DNA of 64,000 nt from Drosophila miranda (lineage: Eukaryota > Arthropoda > Insecta > Diptera > Drosophilidae): positions 28,476,913-28,540,912 of the forward strand of contig NC_046677.1 in assembly GCF_003369915.1 (NCBI RefSeq), read 5' to 3'. A program made the translations under genes and the position numbers. Of this stretch, positions 47,601-59,748 are shown one piece after another. Numbering within the stretch: position 1 is the stretch's first letter; each line of letters begins with the position of its first letter. The notes beneath the pieces are model-generated. The model worked only from the letters and a program-made list of their open reading frames with translations, was not told the origin of the DNA and did no database searches.

Positions 47601-50600
47601 CTTAATTGCGGGTTTTTCAAACGAACGAACCCCAGGTTTCCTTCTCTGTAGAGAGTTCCTTTTTTGCGCACTTGAATCAGCAGTCCTGTATGCGCTATAG
47701 GGGTTACTTCTCGTCGTGGTCCTGATCCTGGATCACCAGTTGTTACAAAAAAATGGCTACACATGGCGATACCAGCCCCTGCCATTTCCTACCCCCTTAT
47801 CGGGGGCACCCAGAAGCGGCCAAAAAATAGAGCAACTATCAGAACAGCAAAATGGTTGTCGTCTATGTTTTTTTTTTTTGAAAGTCAGGGGAGTGGGCAG
47901 TCATTTAACAGCAGCCAGCAATATCCAACAATCCATAGAATTTGTATCTAATAAACTTCCATATGCAGCCATCCAAGCATCCAACCATCCATTCTGGTAT
48001 CTGGTTTATTAGGCCTGAACTGTTTGATTGAGTTCAAACCAGACACATTATGAGGGTGCCCAGAGCTATGGATGTTTATTGCTCGATTTTCGGTGGTGGT
48101 TCAGAGCTCTCTCTGTGTGTGCCACTGTTGCACTTACAAGTTGATTATGTTGATTTTTTAACCATTCTTTTTTTCCAGCTGACTGACGCACGGACTGTTC
48201 AAGTGCTGCCCAACGCGTTGAGCGATTCGGTCGAGGCTTAGGGAGGGGGAGTTCTTTTTATTATTAAATATTGATATGATATAAAGTCAGAGATATGTAA
48301 GAGATACATCAGATAAGCTGACTTAATTAGGAAAGGTACGGGGTGCTAAGGCAACCATATTTTTTTAGATGGGGATTGGAAGATGGGAATATGAAATGCC
48401 TTTTTATGGTTGAATATATGTAATTTAAATTTGTTCATTTTATTAGGCAGCAGATGCTTCCTAATTTGCTTATTATTTGTGCTTAGAAAAGAATAAGGGA
48501 AGTATACTGTTTTCGGTCAAATATTAACTGGAAAATGGATTGTTCTTTTGCCATATTTATGATAAAGTTCATGCATTTATTCATCATAGGATATATGTAT
48601 ATGAATAATTGAAGAATCCTATCATTTTCATTTTATAGAATTTCGGCTACAAAAATAGGGATCTTTCTCTAAATTTAAATCAAATTTCCGTACTTAAAAA
48701 TCACATATTTATGTATGTCCTTTGATGCTATTATATATTATAGTTAGCGGTGAAAAGGATAAAGCTATATATGTCTGGAAAATGTATAGATTTGTACAAC
48801 TTTGTTCTGTAATAAATAACAGCCATCACAAACCAAATTGTATTTAAATATTATATTTAAAGTTTGAAAAAACATGAATAATGTCCGCATTTTCGTTCAT
48901 CTTATAAATAATTTCCACACATTTTGTTTAGCATCCAACGACATGCGTGTCCTCTAGAAAACCCCGAATTAAACCAAATAAAATAAAGCACAAATAAAAA
49001 AGGGAACTAATAATAAACAGCAGTGAAGAGCTCTTCAAGTGACAACAAAAGGCAAATATTTACATTAACCAATGTTCATTAACCATGAGAGTGAAGAGCA
49101 TGACAAAAGCAAAGGACTCTCCACCGCAGGACCACCACAACGGACCAGAGAACTCAATTCCTCAGAGGGCACACACACACAAAAACTGCTCTCACCCGCT
49201 AAATCTTTTATGAAAATATATGCAAGTTGGCAACGCAACTCAAGCACTTTAGTGGGCTGCAGGACTCAGGACTATAGCTCCTGCTACGCTTCCGAGTACA
49301 GCAGGATATAAAATCCTGCAGGATAAGCGAGGGCAGGCCGCAAGAGCTCTGTGCAAATAAACAATTAAAATGTCACAATGATTGCCGGCTTACCCGTGTC
49401 AGGAAATCAAAAAACCAAAAAGGAAAAAAAACCACAAAATAGAAGCAAGAAATTGGTAAACGCTTTGTAGAACCCCAACCAGAGGGCTCCTCAAACCCTT
49501 GAAGGACTTCTGCATATTATGTTTGATTCAAAAGCGCATTTGGAGGGAGTGAGCAGGAGCAACCACGTGGCTGTAGCTGTAAGACTGAAGCAAGATTTAC
49601 CCCCAGCAAGGACCAGACTGTGGACGGTGCTCACTCAGGCGTGGAGACCACAAAGCGAGGGCGAGAGCTAGAACGAGTCCTGTCAAGGCGTTGGGCCTCT
49701 AACCAGCCGCAGCGCCAGAAATCCCAATTAAAAATAAAGAAAGCCAACAGGCAAATTGAAAGTTAAACAGGCCAAAAACCTCATGTTAAGTGAAGTGAAG
49801 CTTCCCGAGGTGGTTCCCATCCTTAGGAGAATCTTTGTTTCCATCCTGCTGGGCGTCTGTGACATTAACAATTGATAGACGACCAGCCAGGGACAGGCGA
49901 CAGACGACAGACGACACCCGCCGACAGGCGACAACAACTGAACATTTGACAGATTGTCGCGCTCCGTTGGCGGCTTCTAAGGACACTTTCCATTTCATTT
50001 CACACACACAGAGTCACACACGTCTGATCCTTAGTGAAGTTGCCTTGGGGGGCAACAAAGCCCGAGCACAGTCGTGCCCCCCACCACCGCTCGAGGGGCT
50101 CCCTTTTTTCAGCCTGGTGTCCATGTCCACCACTGGGGCAAGTGGCAAGCAAGCAGTCGAGTGCCTGGCTTAGCCGCTAGTTGGCATTTAACAGTCGCTG
50201 GCTTAAATAATTCAGTTCTGTTGGTTTCTGGGCAAGTTCCCCAGGGGGCTAGTGGCTTTTTTTTGTCAGAGGCGTCTGAAGGGAGAGATATTTTCTTACT
50301 GGCCTGAAAACCATCTCAATGAAATTTTTTATTGGGCAAGGTTGGAAAACTAGCTGTAGAACTATAAATTGCACCAATTCAAATCGGATTAAGTCTTTTA
50401 GTTATGGGAGATTGACATTTTTAAAAGTATTAGAGAATAACTATCTGAAAAATATATATATTTTGCTCCTTCTATTCCGATTTTCTCTTTATAAAGTAAT
50501 AGACTTTAGAAATTTATTCTTACCAAATATTTAATCGATTTTGCAAAGTAATGAAAATGATAATTGTGAACAAAATCAGTTTTCTAGGCTGATAATATTC

Positions 50601-53600
50601 TTCATACAATAGAAGGAATATAGTATTTACTGTTTAGATATTGTGATTTTAATTGCATTTTTATTTTTTCAGACCAGTGCCAATAACTTTCCAGTTAACT
50701 GCTGTTTTAACTCCATAGTTAAACACCATTCCCGATAATAACCAACACCGATTAGAACTCTCGTAAATTCCATTTGGATGAAAAGTCAATCATAATTTTC
50801 ATACAAACATTTACCAAATACAAATCAATTTCATTATTGAATATCTGAATGCCAAACCATTGGACGTTGCACAAACAACAATTAACAGACAAAGATGAAA
50901 GGTACGTATATATATTTAGACTTACCTCAAAACAAGGACGAAAGTCGCCAATCACCAGAAGGATAGATGTTCGTTTTATTTGCCAGAAGTAGATCTGATG
51001 CTCTTCGAATGTTTACCAGAAGCAATTAATATTCCTTTTTTGATGTCTTGAGCTTGAGTTAATATTGAAATGGAATTCGAAATTTCTTCAGCACTTCAAA
51101 GAGCCTTCTTTTGGGGCAGAGTTCGGGATGGCGCTGCTTCCCGCCGTGGCACACACTAATCGTCTGCAGGTCAGATTCTTGTTTGTTTTAGGGATTATCT
51201 CCCACACGAAACGCACTGGCAGTGCCACACTCTGTGTGGGGCACACACTGAGACGCTCGGCTCGCCTCACTCTACTGCCACACACAGAGACGCTCGCTCA
51301 TTCACGTAGGAGTCCTTGAAGGAGCGTTGGTGCTGGAGCTGCAGCCAGAACGAGAATACTTTTGCGACCGCGCGTTCAAGACGTCAATTTCGTAATGCAA
51401 ATATTTGATTTATGAATTCAAAGTAAATTAAGGCGAAAACAAAAAGCAACAACAGCAACAGAGAATAATGTAGGAGGCGGCAGGATGTATGACGAGTCCT
51501 GTGCCCCGCACCAGAGTCAAATATGGCGACGCTAAGAACGGCCAACGGTAATTTTATCCAACAAGAGCGCGCCTGCTCTCTGTCCTCGCTCCGGCTCGGT
51601 TTCTGTCTCTGTCTTACTCGCCCACTCTCTCGATGCGTGTGTTCTGCCGACGGCAAAGTCAAAGCAATAAAAAGCACATAACGCGATTTGATGCGCGCGC
51701 TCTCTCTCTCTGTCGCTCTCCCGCCACGAAACTAGCTGCCGTTATGTTTCCAGGCGGCGGGCAAGCTGGCTGCTCGGAACACAAGAAACATCATTATCAT
51801 TTGATCCCCTCCTCTGTTCCTGTCCCATTCGCACCCACCGCTGGCGGTGGTGACGGTGGTGTCAAATATGTGTGAGAGTAAGGGAAACGTTGTGTGTGTG
51901 TTCGTGTGAGTCAGAGTGTACGTTGATATTAACGCCATCATGCTCATCATCATCATCTGCGTGGAATGGGGTTCGGGTTCGGGGCCTAGATGGCAGCTGT
52001 CATCGTTCATAGTTAGGGTATTCCTGAAAGATATACTGAATTGCTTTGGGTCTGAATTCCATAAAACACGAATAGCGTGATAGAAGTTTAACCAAATTCG
52101 TCAAATTAAAGGTCAAAATTAGAACCATACTACCTTCGTTGCTTGAACACTTGTAGATATTGATATCAGGAATTATATATGTTTAGTTTACTATTTATTA
52201 ATTACACTGTGCAACAGTGATTTTTAACTTGGCACGGGACAAAAAATTGGGTTGTTGGATGAGTAGATACCTCATCATCACATCCCCTGATATCCTAAAA
52301 ACTTTAATGGGTTAAAAAGAGAATTGTAAGACCTTTAATATGATTTTTTATTCGTTTCGATACAATGACTGTGCTTGAAAATACAGACATATTTATATAC
52401 TTATCTCCAAATTAATTTCAATTTCGTATATCTTTTTCCAGAATACCCATAATGCTGACTGTCCTTTTACTAAGCGTTTGCCCCTACATAACCTCATCTC
52501 CTCCACCCTCCTGGAGTCATCACCCATGCCCTGCCCTTCCGTTACCCCCCTGGAGAGAAGTGTACATATTTGTACTGCAATTTGGCGTAGCGTCGCCGTC
52601 GCCGTCGCCCGCTCTGCTGTTGGCTGCGCTGCCTGCTCCTGTGATTTGCCTCTTTTTGGGCTCTCATTTACACAGGTGAGTACGAGTATTTTCCTACTTT
52701 TTCCACTATTTTTCTGGTTTCCTTTCTGTGTTTTTTTTTTTTGGGTGCCCCCCTCTATGTACGCTCGCTCCGTCTCGCTTACCCGCTGGGCCATTATCGG
52801 AGCAGAAATGCTGGATGGAATCGCATTTTTGTGTAGTTTTGCTTCGACGGGGTCCTGTGAAATATGCTACGCAATGAAATTTTCCTCCTTATGGATTCCA
52901 TGACAACCAAAACACACATATGAGATGGATGGATGGATGGTCTTTGTTATTTTGTAATGGAGATGCTGTGGGAAAGAGAGACAGAAAGAGAGAGAGCAAT
53001 AGAGAGAGAAAATAGGGACTGAAGAGAGAGAGCGGGAGAATGTGTGGCGAAAAAAGGTGAAACGATTGAGCACCCTGGGAGATTTTTTAATCAAATAATT
53101 ACTGTAATTAGATGCAAGGCAAAATGTCAAAAACGAATTGCACACAAAAATTCCCAGGCGGTAAGCGCAGCAAAGCAGGACTACGCGCTGAGAATTCACA
53201 ATTGGCAAAGGGCGTAACCGAGTACCCGATCTGGAACAGCCCAAAGAATGTTTTATTTTCATTTTTGAAGAGTTGGCTGTACGTTTAAGGGGGTACGTTA
53301 ATGGGGAGAAAAGTTTAATTATGGAGCATAGACTGCCTTGGCTTTAATCTAAACTATCTACTTAAGATTCTGATGTTAGTTATTTAAAAATCTTACAATA
53401 TTCCTTATTACTTGTATTGGTCGCAAAACGAAGGATTTTAATGAGATTTCATTGCCTTAGGCCATTTAAGATAAGCGATTCTAATGAAATCTTCATTAGA
53501 AGATTTTTCATTTTCTTGTTATCTAATTATGTTATCTAATTAAAGTTCCAATAGCTTGAGATTATTAATCTGGCATCTTCTGATATTTTGGTTAAAAACC

Positions 53601-55620
53601 TTGGGGATCATAAAGGTTCTTAAACTATGGTTTGACGGTTTAGTAATTACATCCTTCCTTATACATATATCAGTTGTATCTAACTATTCGTATAGAAAAT
53701 CTCCAGTTACGGAAAATATTAAGTCTATTCAATTGCAGATACAACATTTCTTTTGAAAATTTATATCTAAACACCATAATCGAAATAAAAGAAAATTAGT
53801 CATTCCAATGTTTAAAAAAAATCCGTTAAACATTGTGTCTACATTAAAATCTCCGAAAACTTCCTCTACCATTTCGTTAAGCTCACAACTTTTAAGATTT
53901 CTTGTCAGAGAATTCCATTTAATAATGAAAACTTTTGCAAGAGATTTTTCCATAAAGAGCTCAAGAAATCAACTTTTTGCATTTTCCACACCTCAAGTGT
54001 CTGCAACAATAAGGCAGAGAGCAAAACGAGAGACACAGAGAGAGAGAGAGAGGGAGAGAGAGACAGATGGAGCTAAAGAAGAGGTAAAGTTAGGTGAGGT
54101 GTGGTAAGGGGTTACCTGAAAGACCTGGAGGCGAGAAGGAGGGCAGGCATTCATTACAGCAATTGAAATGGACAAAAGCCAAATTCCAGGCAAGCAAAAA
54201 AGACGATGATGACGATGACAACGGATTGTGCAAGGCAGTAGAGAGTTGAAAAAGGTATAATAAAATGTTTGCATATAAAATATTAAATAAAAGACGCAAT
54301 GAAGGAGTGTACAGTGGTGGATATATGGGGGAGTGGCGGGGTGTACGGAGGTGGTGACGACTCTCCTTCTCTCTCTCTACATAGAACGCAACGAAATGAG
54401 CGAGCAGCAACAACAAAATGACGGCCGGCCAGGTGAGTGCCAGGTGAGGCACAGGCCCAGGATCCAAGGCAAAAAGCTCAACGGATAAGTAAATAAAAAC
54501 GAAGACCCCCGCCCGCCACCATCTGAATCTATGTAAATCCCACTGTGCGTGTGCGTGTCGTGTGCCTGGAACTTCATTATGAGCAAACGAGTACCGTTAG
54601 TGGGCGTATCAAACAGGCATATTTTCTCGTATGGCTGGCCAATCGGGTGGGTGTGGCCTGACGCTGAACCGGTCCCGCAAGTCACTTGATTAGCCCCGAC
54701 ATTTTGTAACTGTTACTCTCTCTCTCTTAGCGCTCTCTCTTGCTTGCGCCACATTCAAACGCAACAGGCAAACCACCCGCACAGCTGCTGACTCGCTCGC
54801 ACTTGTAGAGTTGCAATGGGGGAAAATACTGTACGGTATGCATCGGAATTTCCACACCATACCACTCGAAATGTTGAACTTTACATTAGAGACCGACCAT
54901 AAACCGGCTTTTACTTTCGTTTCGGAGAAGAACAACAATTAGCAACAATTTGTGGTAATCTACGTAAACGCTTTTGTGACAGTTATAATTTCTGTGGAAA
55001 TTGATGTACTGTACGTACTGTCAAATTAATTCGCCATGGCCGTGGCCACCACTCAGTCGAGTACATCGGAACTCTTGAGAGTTCAGATTATTGGAAAAGC
55101 GCACAGTTTCCAAGTGTTTCATTAATTTCGCACGACTGCACTGCAATTGTTCGTGGATGTGTTCTGGCGGTGTGTACATACTCCTCTCGTATGTGTGTGG
55201 CACACGCTTTCTTTACCTGTCTGCTCTGCTATCAAAAAGTTGCACAAAGGCCTCAAAGATAACCTTATAAAAAAGGTTGCCAAAAAATGAAATGAAAATT
55301 TCTCTTTTTATTTTTGTTCCTTCGCCCGTTATGAATTAAGTGTCCTTGAACCACACACAATGAATACATACATATCCGCTATTGTAGTTGCAAATCTCTT
55401 TGTGGGTTTGCTTTTGAGAAGGAATACAAAATAAAAATAACCAAAAATGCGATCAAAACAGATAGGGGATACTGAGTAAAGATGTCCCTGCTGTCAATTT
55501 TCATTATAACATATGACTAAATGAAAATAATCACATATTCTAGTGTAATAAATTCAAAATTAATTAGCGCGGCAAAGATTCAGCTATGAAGAAGAAGCAT
55601 GTCAGGCAGAGCTTACTATT
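44660..55620. other. Gene-poor region between tRNA-Arg and the Derlin cluster
   Basis: About 11 kb with no supported protein gene. GA/CT runs occur at 47549-47572, 52974-53038, 54028-54064 and 54716-54731. Several short frames exist, but none has a family signature, a consistent splice pattern or coding composition. Confidence 0.45.
54028..54064. repeat. GA-rich microsatellite
   Basis: A run of GAGA with few interruptions, about 37 bases long. Confidence 0.7.
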
Positions 55621-55631
55621 TCTATTGCGGG

Positions 55632-55642
55632 CGGTCACACTA
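55632..55642 (+). promoter_or_regulatory. Core promoter Motif 1 (M1BP-type) match
   Basis: CGGTCACACTA is an exact match to the Drosophila core-promoter Motif 1 consensus YGGTCACACTR, bound by M1BP and typical of TATA-less housekeeping genes. It lies 179 bases upstream of the first Derlin relic on the same strand. It may be the promoter of the lost Derlin copy or a distal Der-1 start (inference). Confidence 0.5.
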
Positions 55643-55810
55643 AGCTTTTGCGATATTTGACATTAACCAGGACGGTCAACATTTTTAGATCTCACATCTC
55701 TATAAAACGAAAACAAACATCAACAGGAAACAAATGTTTTCAAACTTCAGGTGTGACTGTACCCTCATCCACCCGAACACGGCAATCCTCTGAATAGTTA
55801 TTCACTTTAG

Positions 55811-55953
55811 CTCTCTAGATTCATTAATTTCAATTTTCAATGGACATGGTCTGCCTATTTGGACTCTGAATAAAGATTCTCACCCTGTTGAGTCGCTCGA
55901 TTTCTCTGACATAGCCAGGAGGCCTGGAGAATTGTACAACATCTCCATTAACT
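55811..55953 (+). pseudogene. Derlin-1 exon-2 fragment
   Basis: After an acceptor-like TTCACTTTAG, the sequence matches the start of Der-1 exon 2: 31 of the first 38 bases agree by eye, and the translation SLDSLISIFNGH aligns with SLASLIGIFNGH. Similarity is then lost, although the frame stays open to a TAA at about 55951. No exon 1 or exon 3 is recognisable around it, so it reads as a truncated tandem copy. Confidence 0.6.
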
Positions 55954-55969
55954 AAATAGAATATTAAAA

Positions 55970-56620
55970 ATGGACAGATACGGCATCAGATCCAAACGCA
56001 TCTCACGCATCTGGATAACGACTCTAATTCTGGTCTCTGTACTCTGCCACTTTGGAAATTTGCCCATCGAAAGATTGCAGCTCAACCGCAAGGATGTGCT
56101 CAATGAAGGATAGTTTTGGCGATGTGTCCCCGCGTTGTTCGTGTATCCCATTAGCAAAGAATATGTGGGGCTATTACTCATCTGCATCGTCGCTATCCAT
56201 TATGAAAGCAGCATACTGGAGAAATATTGTTACAGACGCAGTCCATCCGAATATCTGTATCTACTGATCATCACGGCCGTCCTGGCAAACGTGGCTGGAT
56301 TATAAGGATTAATAAGGGAAACTCCGAAACAGGAATCGACTATTAATGTGTTGGTTACACTTGTTTTGTTTCTAATCACATTGCATATTCAGGCAAAATT
56401 TATCTATAAATTTCTATATATAGCACCCGGGAAAATTGTATTGATTGTTCTAATGCACATGTCTATTAATACCTCAAATGCCAATATCCTGCAGAGTTGG
56501 GCGGGAGAGAACTTCTTAAAACACCTCAGATTCTGTAAGTTTTCTGCCTTTCATGAGGCATTTGTTAACAATAATCTGTTCTTTCAGGAAACGTGTTCTC
56601 CCCGAGCCTGATGGTTTAAC
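55970..56620 (+). pseudogene. Decayed Derlin-1 paralogue
   Basis: The copy has the Der-1 gene structure. Exon 1 starts at ATG 55970 and aligns with Der-1 (RIWITTLILVSVLCHF; WRCVPALFVYPIS; RRSPSEYLYLLIITAVLAN), but carries in-frame TAG at 56111 and TAA at 56303. The second half of exon 1 is shortened and eroded. Exon 2 is 56424-56534, exactly the 111 bases of the intact gene, with a stop in the HVY-YLKCQY stretch; its end reads ELGGRELLKTPQI before GTAAG. Exon 3 starts at 56588 (KRVLPEPDG). Preserved splice sites show it arose by DNA duplication, not retroposition. Three in-frame stops make a functional ER protein very unlikely. Confidence 0.85.
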
Positions 56621-57114
56621 TGATCAACCTATCTCCATCGTCGTCGTTATTATCATCGCCGACGCTTTCTTAATTGTACTGAATTTTTGTATTTATGGCC
56701 TTTAATTTCCTTTTATTTTAATTTAATTCCATAATTTAAATTTTGAAACTTCTCTGAGAGCGCGCCAAATATTCCATACGAAATCGCAGTACAGTTTGGT
56801 ACTCTGGCCACACTCTTCATCATCGCTATATTTGCCATTCACAAAGAAAGTCATTCCGATTACAAGTCGATATTTGCGATGTTTTTTAAATCAAGGAAAG
56901 ATTAAATGAAATGGAAAATATTGTGGCTTTTTTAAAAAGAGGGGTTAATAGCTCACTTTGATTTTTCATCATACGAGACGCCATATTATACTGTTGAGAC
57001 AAAAACAATCAAAGTCATGTATTTAAAATAAGCCAGTCAAGTAGAAAATAGATTCATTAATTGGATAAAATTGTTTGGCCATGGCTAAGTGTTATATCTA
57101 GCTATTAATATTCG
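56621..57114. other. Spacer between the Derlin relic and Der-1
   Basis: AT-rich sequence. TGGCCACACT near 56803 is one base off core-promoter Motif 1 and could mark a Der-1 start about 700 bases before its ATG. A short open stretch at about 56810-56905 is hydrophobic but lacks any match I know. Confidence 0.35.
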
Positions 57115-57369
57115 ATGGAATATCAAAATCGAGGAATATGGGTTCCAATCCTTGACGCAGAACGATTAACCCATTATAAGCCAATATTCTATCCATGTCA
57201 ATATTCTACCGAAAATTCTAAAAATTTAATCAGCAGTTCAGGTGACAGATATCGTGGTTTCTTTGTAAGTTTAGCGGAAAACGGTATGGATCTTCAAGAA
57301 GAATTTACAGTCAGTAATATTATTCGCCATATGTTTCAATTCGTTGAACTGTTTAAAAAGAGGGGGTAA
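57115..57369 (+). CDS. Unrecognised 84-residue open frame upstream of Der-1
   Basis: The frame runs from ATG 57115 to TAA with no interruption in AT-rich DNA. The product is hydrophilic and soluble-looking, with no membrane segment or signal peptide, and its C-terminal third looks amphipathic (SNIIRHMFQFVELFKKRG). I do not recognise it. It ends 132 bases before the Der-1 ATG, so it would overlap the Der-1 promoter or 5' UTR. It could be a fragment of an older gene, an upstream ORF of Der-1, or chance. Confidence 0.25.
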   Translation: MEYQNRGIWVPILDAERLTHYKPIFYPCQYSTENSKNLISSSGDRYRGFFVSLAENGMDLQEEFTVSNIIRHMFQFVELFKKRG

Positions 57370-57501
57370 AGAGGGCCAAGTTTTCGATAAGTCCGCGACC
57401 AAAAGACACGTAAATTGTTGGAAATTTGGAAGAATCTCGATTAAAAAGATATATTTTCATATGAAAAGCCTTTAATTAAGTAAAATCAAAGTAAAATCAC
57501 A

Positions 57502-58366
57502 ATGGACATTGGCCAATGGTACCGGTCACTCCCCCGCTTCACTCGCTACTGGCTGACGACGACTGTGCTGCTCAGTCTACTATGCCGCTTTGATCTGCTG
57601 GACATCTGGAGTCTGTCGCTGGACCGCTCGATGGTGTTTGGAAAACTCCAGCTGTGGCGATGTGTGACCTCGCTGTTTGTGTTCCCCATCACACCGAACT
57701 CGGCCTTCCACTTCCTCATCAACTGCTACTTCATTGTGCAGTACAGCAGCAGGCTGGAGAAGGATCAGTACGGGCGCAGTCCCTCCGATTACCTGTATCT
57801 GCTCATCGTGACATCAGTGCTGGCCAACATAGGCGGGATGCTGTTTAAGGTCCAGTTCCTCATGGACATGATGGTGATGGCGATCACCTACGTCTGGTGC
57901 CAGCTTAACAAAGATGTGACAGTCAGCTTCTGGTTTGGCAGTCGCTTTAAAGCCATGTATTTGCCATGGGTGCTGGCTGCATTTGAGTTTATATTCCACT
58001 TGTAAGTTATCATTATCGCAGTCTGCAGTAAGAGCATTCTTAAACTTATTTATTTGCTAATCCTTACAGCTCTCTGGCCTCGTTAATTGGCATTTTCAAT
58101 GGACATGTTTACTTTTTCCTCAAGTTCCAATATTCCCAGGAGCTGGGCGGCAATGCCCTGCTGGAGACGCCCCAGTTCCTGTAAGTAATAAAAGGAGAGC
58201 CTCTAAAGAAACTTCGTTTTGTATTAACTTTGGTCTTTCTTTCAGGAAACGCCTGGTACCCGACACTTCTGGTGGTTTTGGTGGCTTTGGCGTCCCACCG
58301 GAGAGTAGAGCGCCACCGCCTCCCGAAAGTCCCTGGGGCAGGGGCATGGCCCTGGGTCGCAACTAG
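57502..58366 (+). CDS. Der-1: Der-1, Derlin-1 ER-associated degradation factor
   Basis: Three exons: 57502-58001, 58070-58180 and 58246-58366 (TAG), giving 243 residues, the usual Derlin-1 length. The N-terminus MDIGQWYRSLPRFTRYWLTT and the block LQLWRCVTSLFVFPI are Derlin signatures. The rhomboid-like membrane core follows, then KFQYSQELGG and a Gly/Pro-rich cytosolic tail ending in GRGMALGRN, like the p97-binding tails of the family. Derlins lack the rhomboid catalytic Ser-His pair and help retrotranslocate misfolded proteins from the ER to the cytosol with p97/VCP and HRD1-type ligases. It lies downstream of two degenerate copies of itself and converges with emsy. Intron positions are shared with the relic copy. 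Confidence 0.95.
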
Positions 58367-58467
58367 GAAGCAGACGCATACACTATGGATCCCGTTTTTT
58401 ATAGATCTGCATTTTGTGACAAACTAAGTCCAAAAACCTGATATCTTTCAATCATCGCTCGATTCTA

Positions 58468-58484
58468 CAGCAGCAGCAGCAGCA
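58468..58484 (+). repeat. CAG repeat in the Der-1 3' UTR
   Basis: Five CAG units plus CA, about 100 bases after the Der-1 stop codon. Confidence 0.7.
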
Positions 58485-58523
58485 ATAAGTAAATTTTGTT
58501 AAGTGGGAAGGATTGTATTGTGC

Positions 58524-58529
58524 ATTAAA
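58524..58529 (+). promoter_or_regulatory. Candidate poly(A) signal of Der-1 (ATTAAA)
   Basis: The common variant hexamer ATTAAA lies 158 bases after the stop codon; I see no AATAAA between the stop codon and it. Confidence 0.4.
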
Positions 58530-59748
58530 ATGAAATTATACATACACATAGATATATATTTAAATATATCCATTAAAAAATCCATTTCTTTGTTTTTTGT
58601 TACATTTAAATTTATTTCGGTTTAAAATTTCTATGCTAAAAATTTTACAGCGACACGCAATTGTTCAACAATATATATTTTGTTTTCGTTTTATAATATT
58701 TTTTACTTATTCTTCTCTTTTTCTCTGTGTTTGGAGGGAGGAAGAGTTATCTTTTGTTCTTAAACTTTATATTTTTCCTTTTTTTTTAGGGGCTTAGGGG
58801 TTTTTCTCCATTATCGTTTTGGTCTAAAAGATACATTTTTTTATGAAAAAATCCACCCAGTAAAATACTTAACATCTAGCACTTTGTTGTTGTGTGGGGC
58901 TTGAAATCCTATAAAAAAAAATGGAACTAGGGGTGATAGAATCTATACATATGTATATATTTATATATGCGGTACAGGGGCTTGTTTGGATTTTCGAAAT
59001 TCATCATATGATGTTTATTTACATGTTCATATCCTGGTTGGGGGGTCGTCGCGCGATTTAGGCTCTATAATCTCATACGAACTAAGAATTATTTCTTCCA
59101 AGTTTTGAACATTAAAACAATTGTTACCTTTCTTCTTATTTCCTGCTTTTGTGTGTGTTATTTTGCGTGTAATTTCGATCATAAACTTAGAAAACTAAAC
59201 TAAAATGAAACTATGCTAGGCAAAATAATGTTGTTATAGGGGGCTGGGGCTGTTGATGATGATGATTTGGGGTGGGAGGGATGGATGAATCGTAGACTCT
59301 ATATACAATCTATACAAAATACAAGGTAAGGTTCTGCAGAGAGGAATCCCCCGGCAAAAAGGGTTAGACGTCAATGGCAATGGGCCCTATGTACAGTAGA
59401 GAGAGAGAGAGGTTTAAAATATTTATAACCGAAAAAAGAAACCTTCCTTTAACTACGTATACGATAATGTTTAGAACGAATTGGGAGGCTGTTTATGGGG
59501 TATTCTAAAATGATTTTGGCCATTAAAAATATTGTTGCTTCTTTTCGTTCAAATTAAGAAAATTATGTATAAGGTAATCTTGCACTTTGCCCCAAAAGAC
59601 AGAGATATCTAAGAGACACATCTCGACATTGAGACTAAGACTGAAAATCTAAACCTAATTCAAACCGAATCCTGCTGCTGCTGTGCGTTCTTGCAACACT
59701 CTCTTCTCCAACTCCGTTTAACAATGATTTAACAGGCTGCTGCTTTTT
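58530..59748. other. Convergent intergenic region, likely emsy 3' UTR
   Basis: No coding exon. Minus-strand AATAAA signals at 59014-59019 and 58611-58616 would give emsy a 3' UTR of about 0.7 to 1.1 kb, nearly reaching the Der-1 end. Confidence 0.45.
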
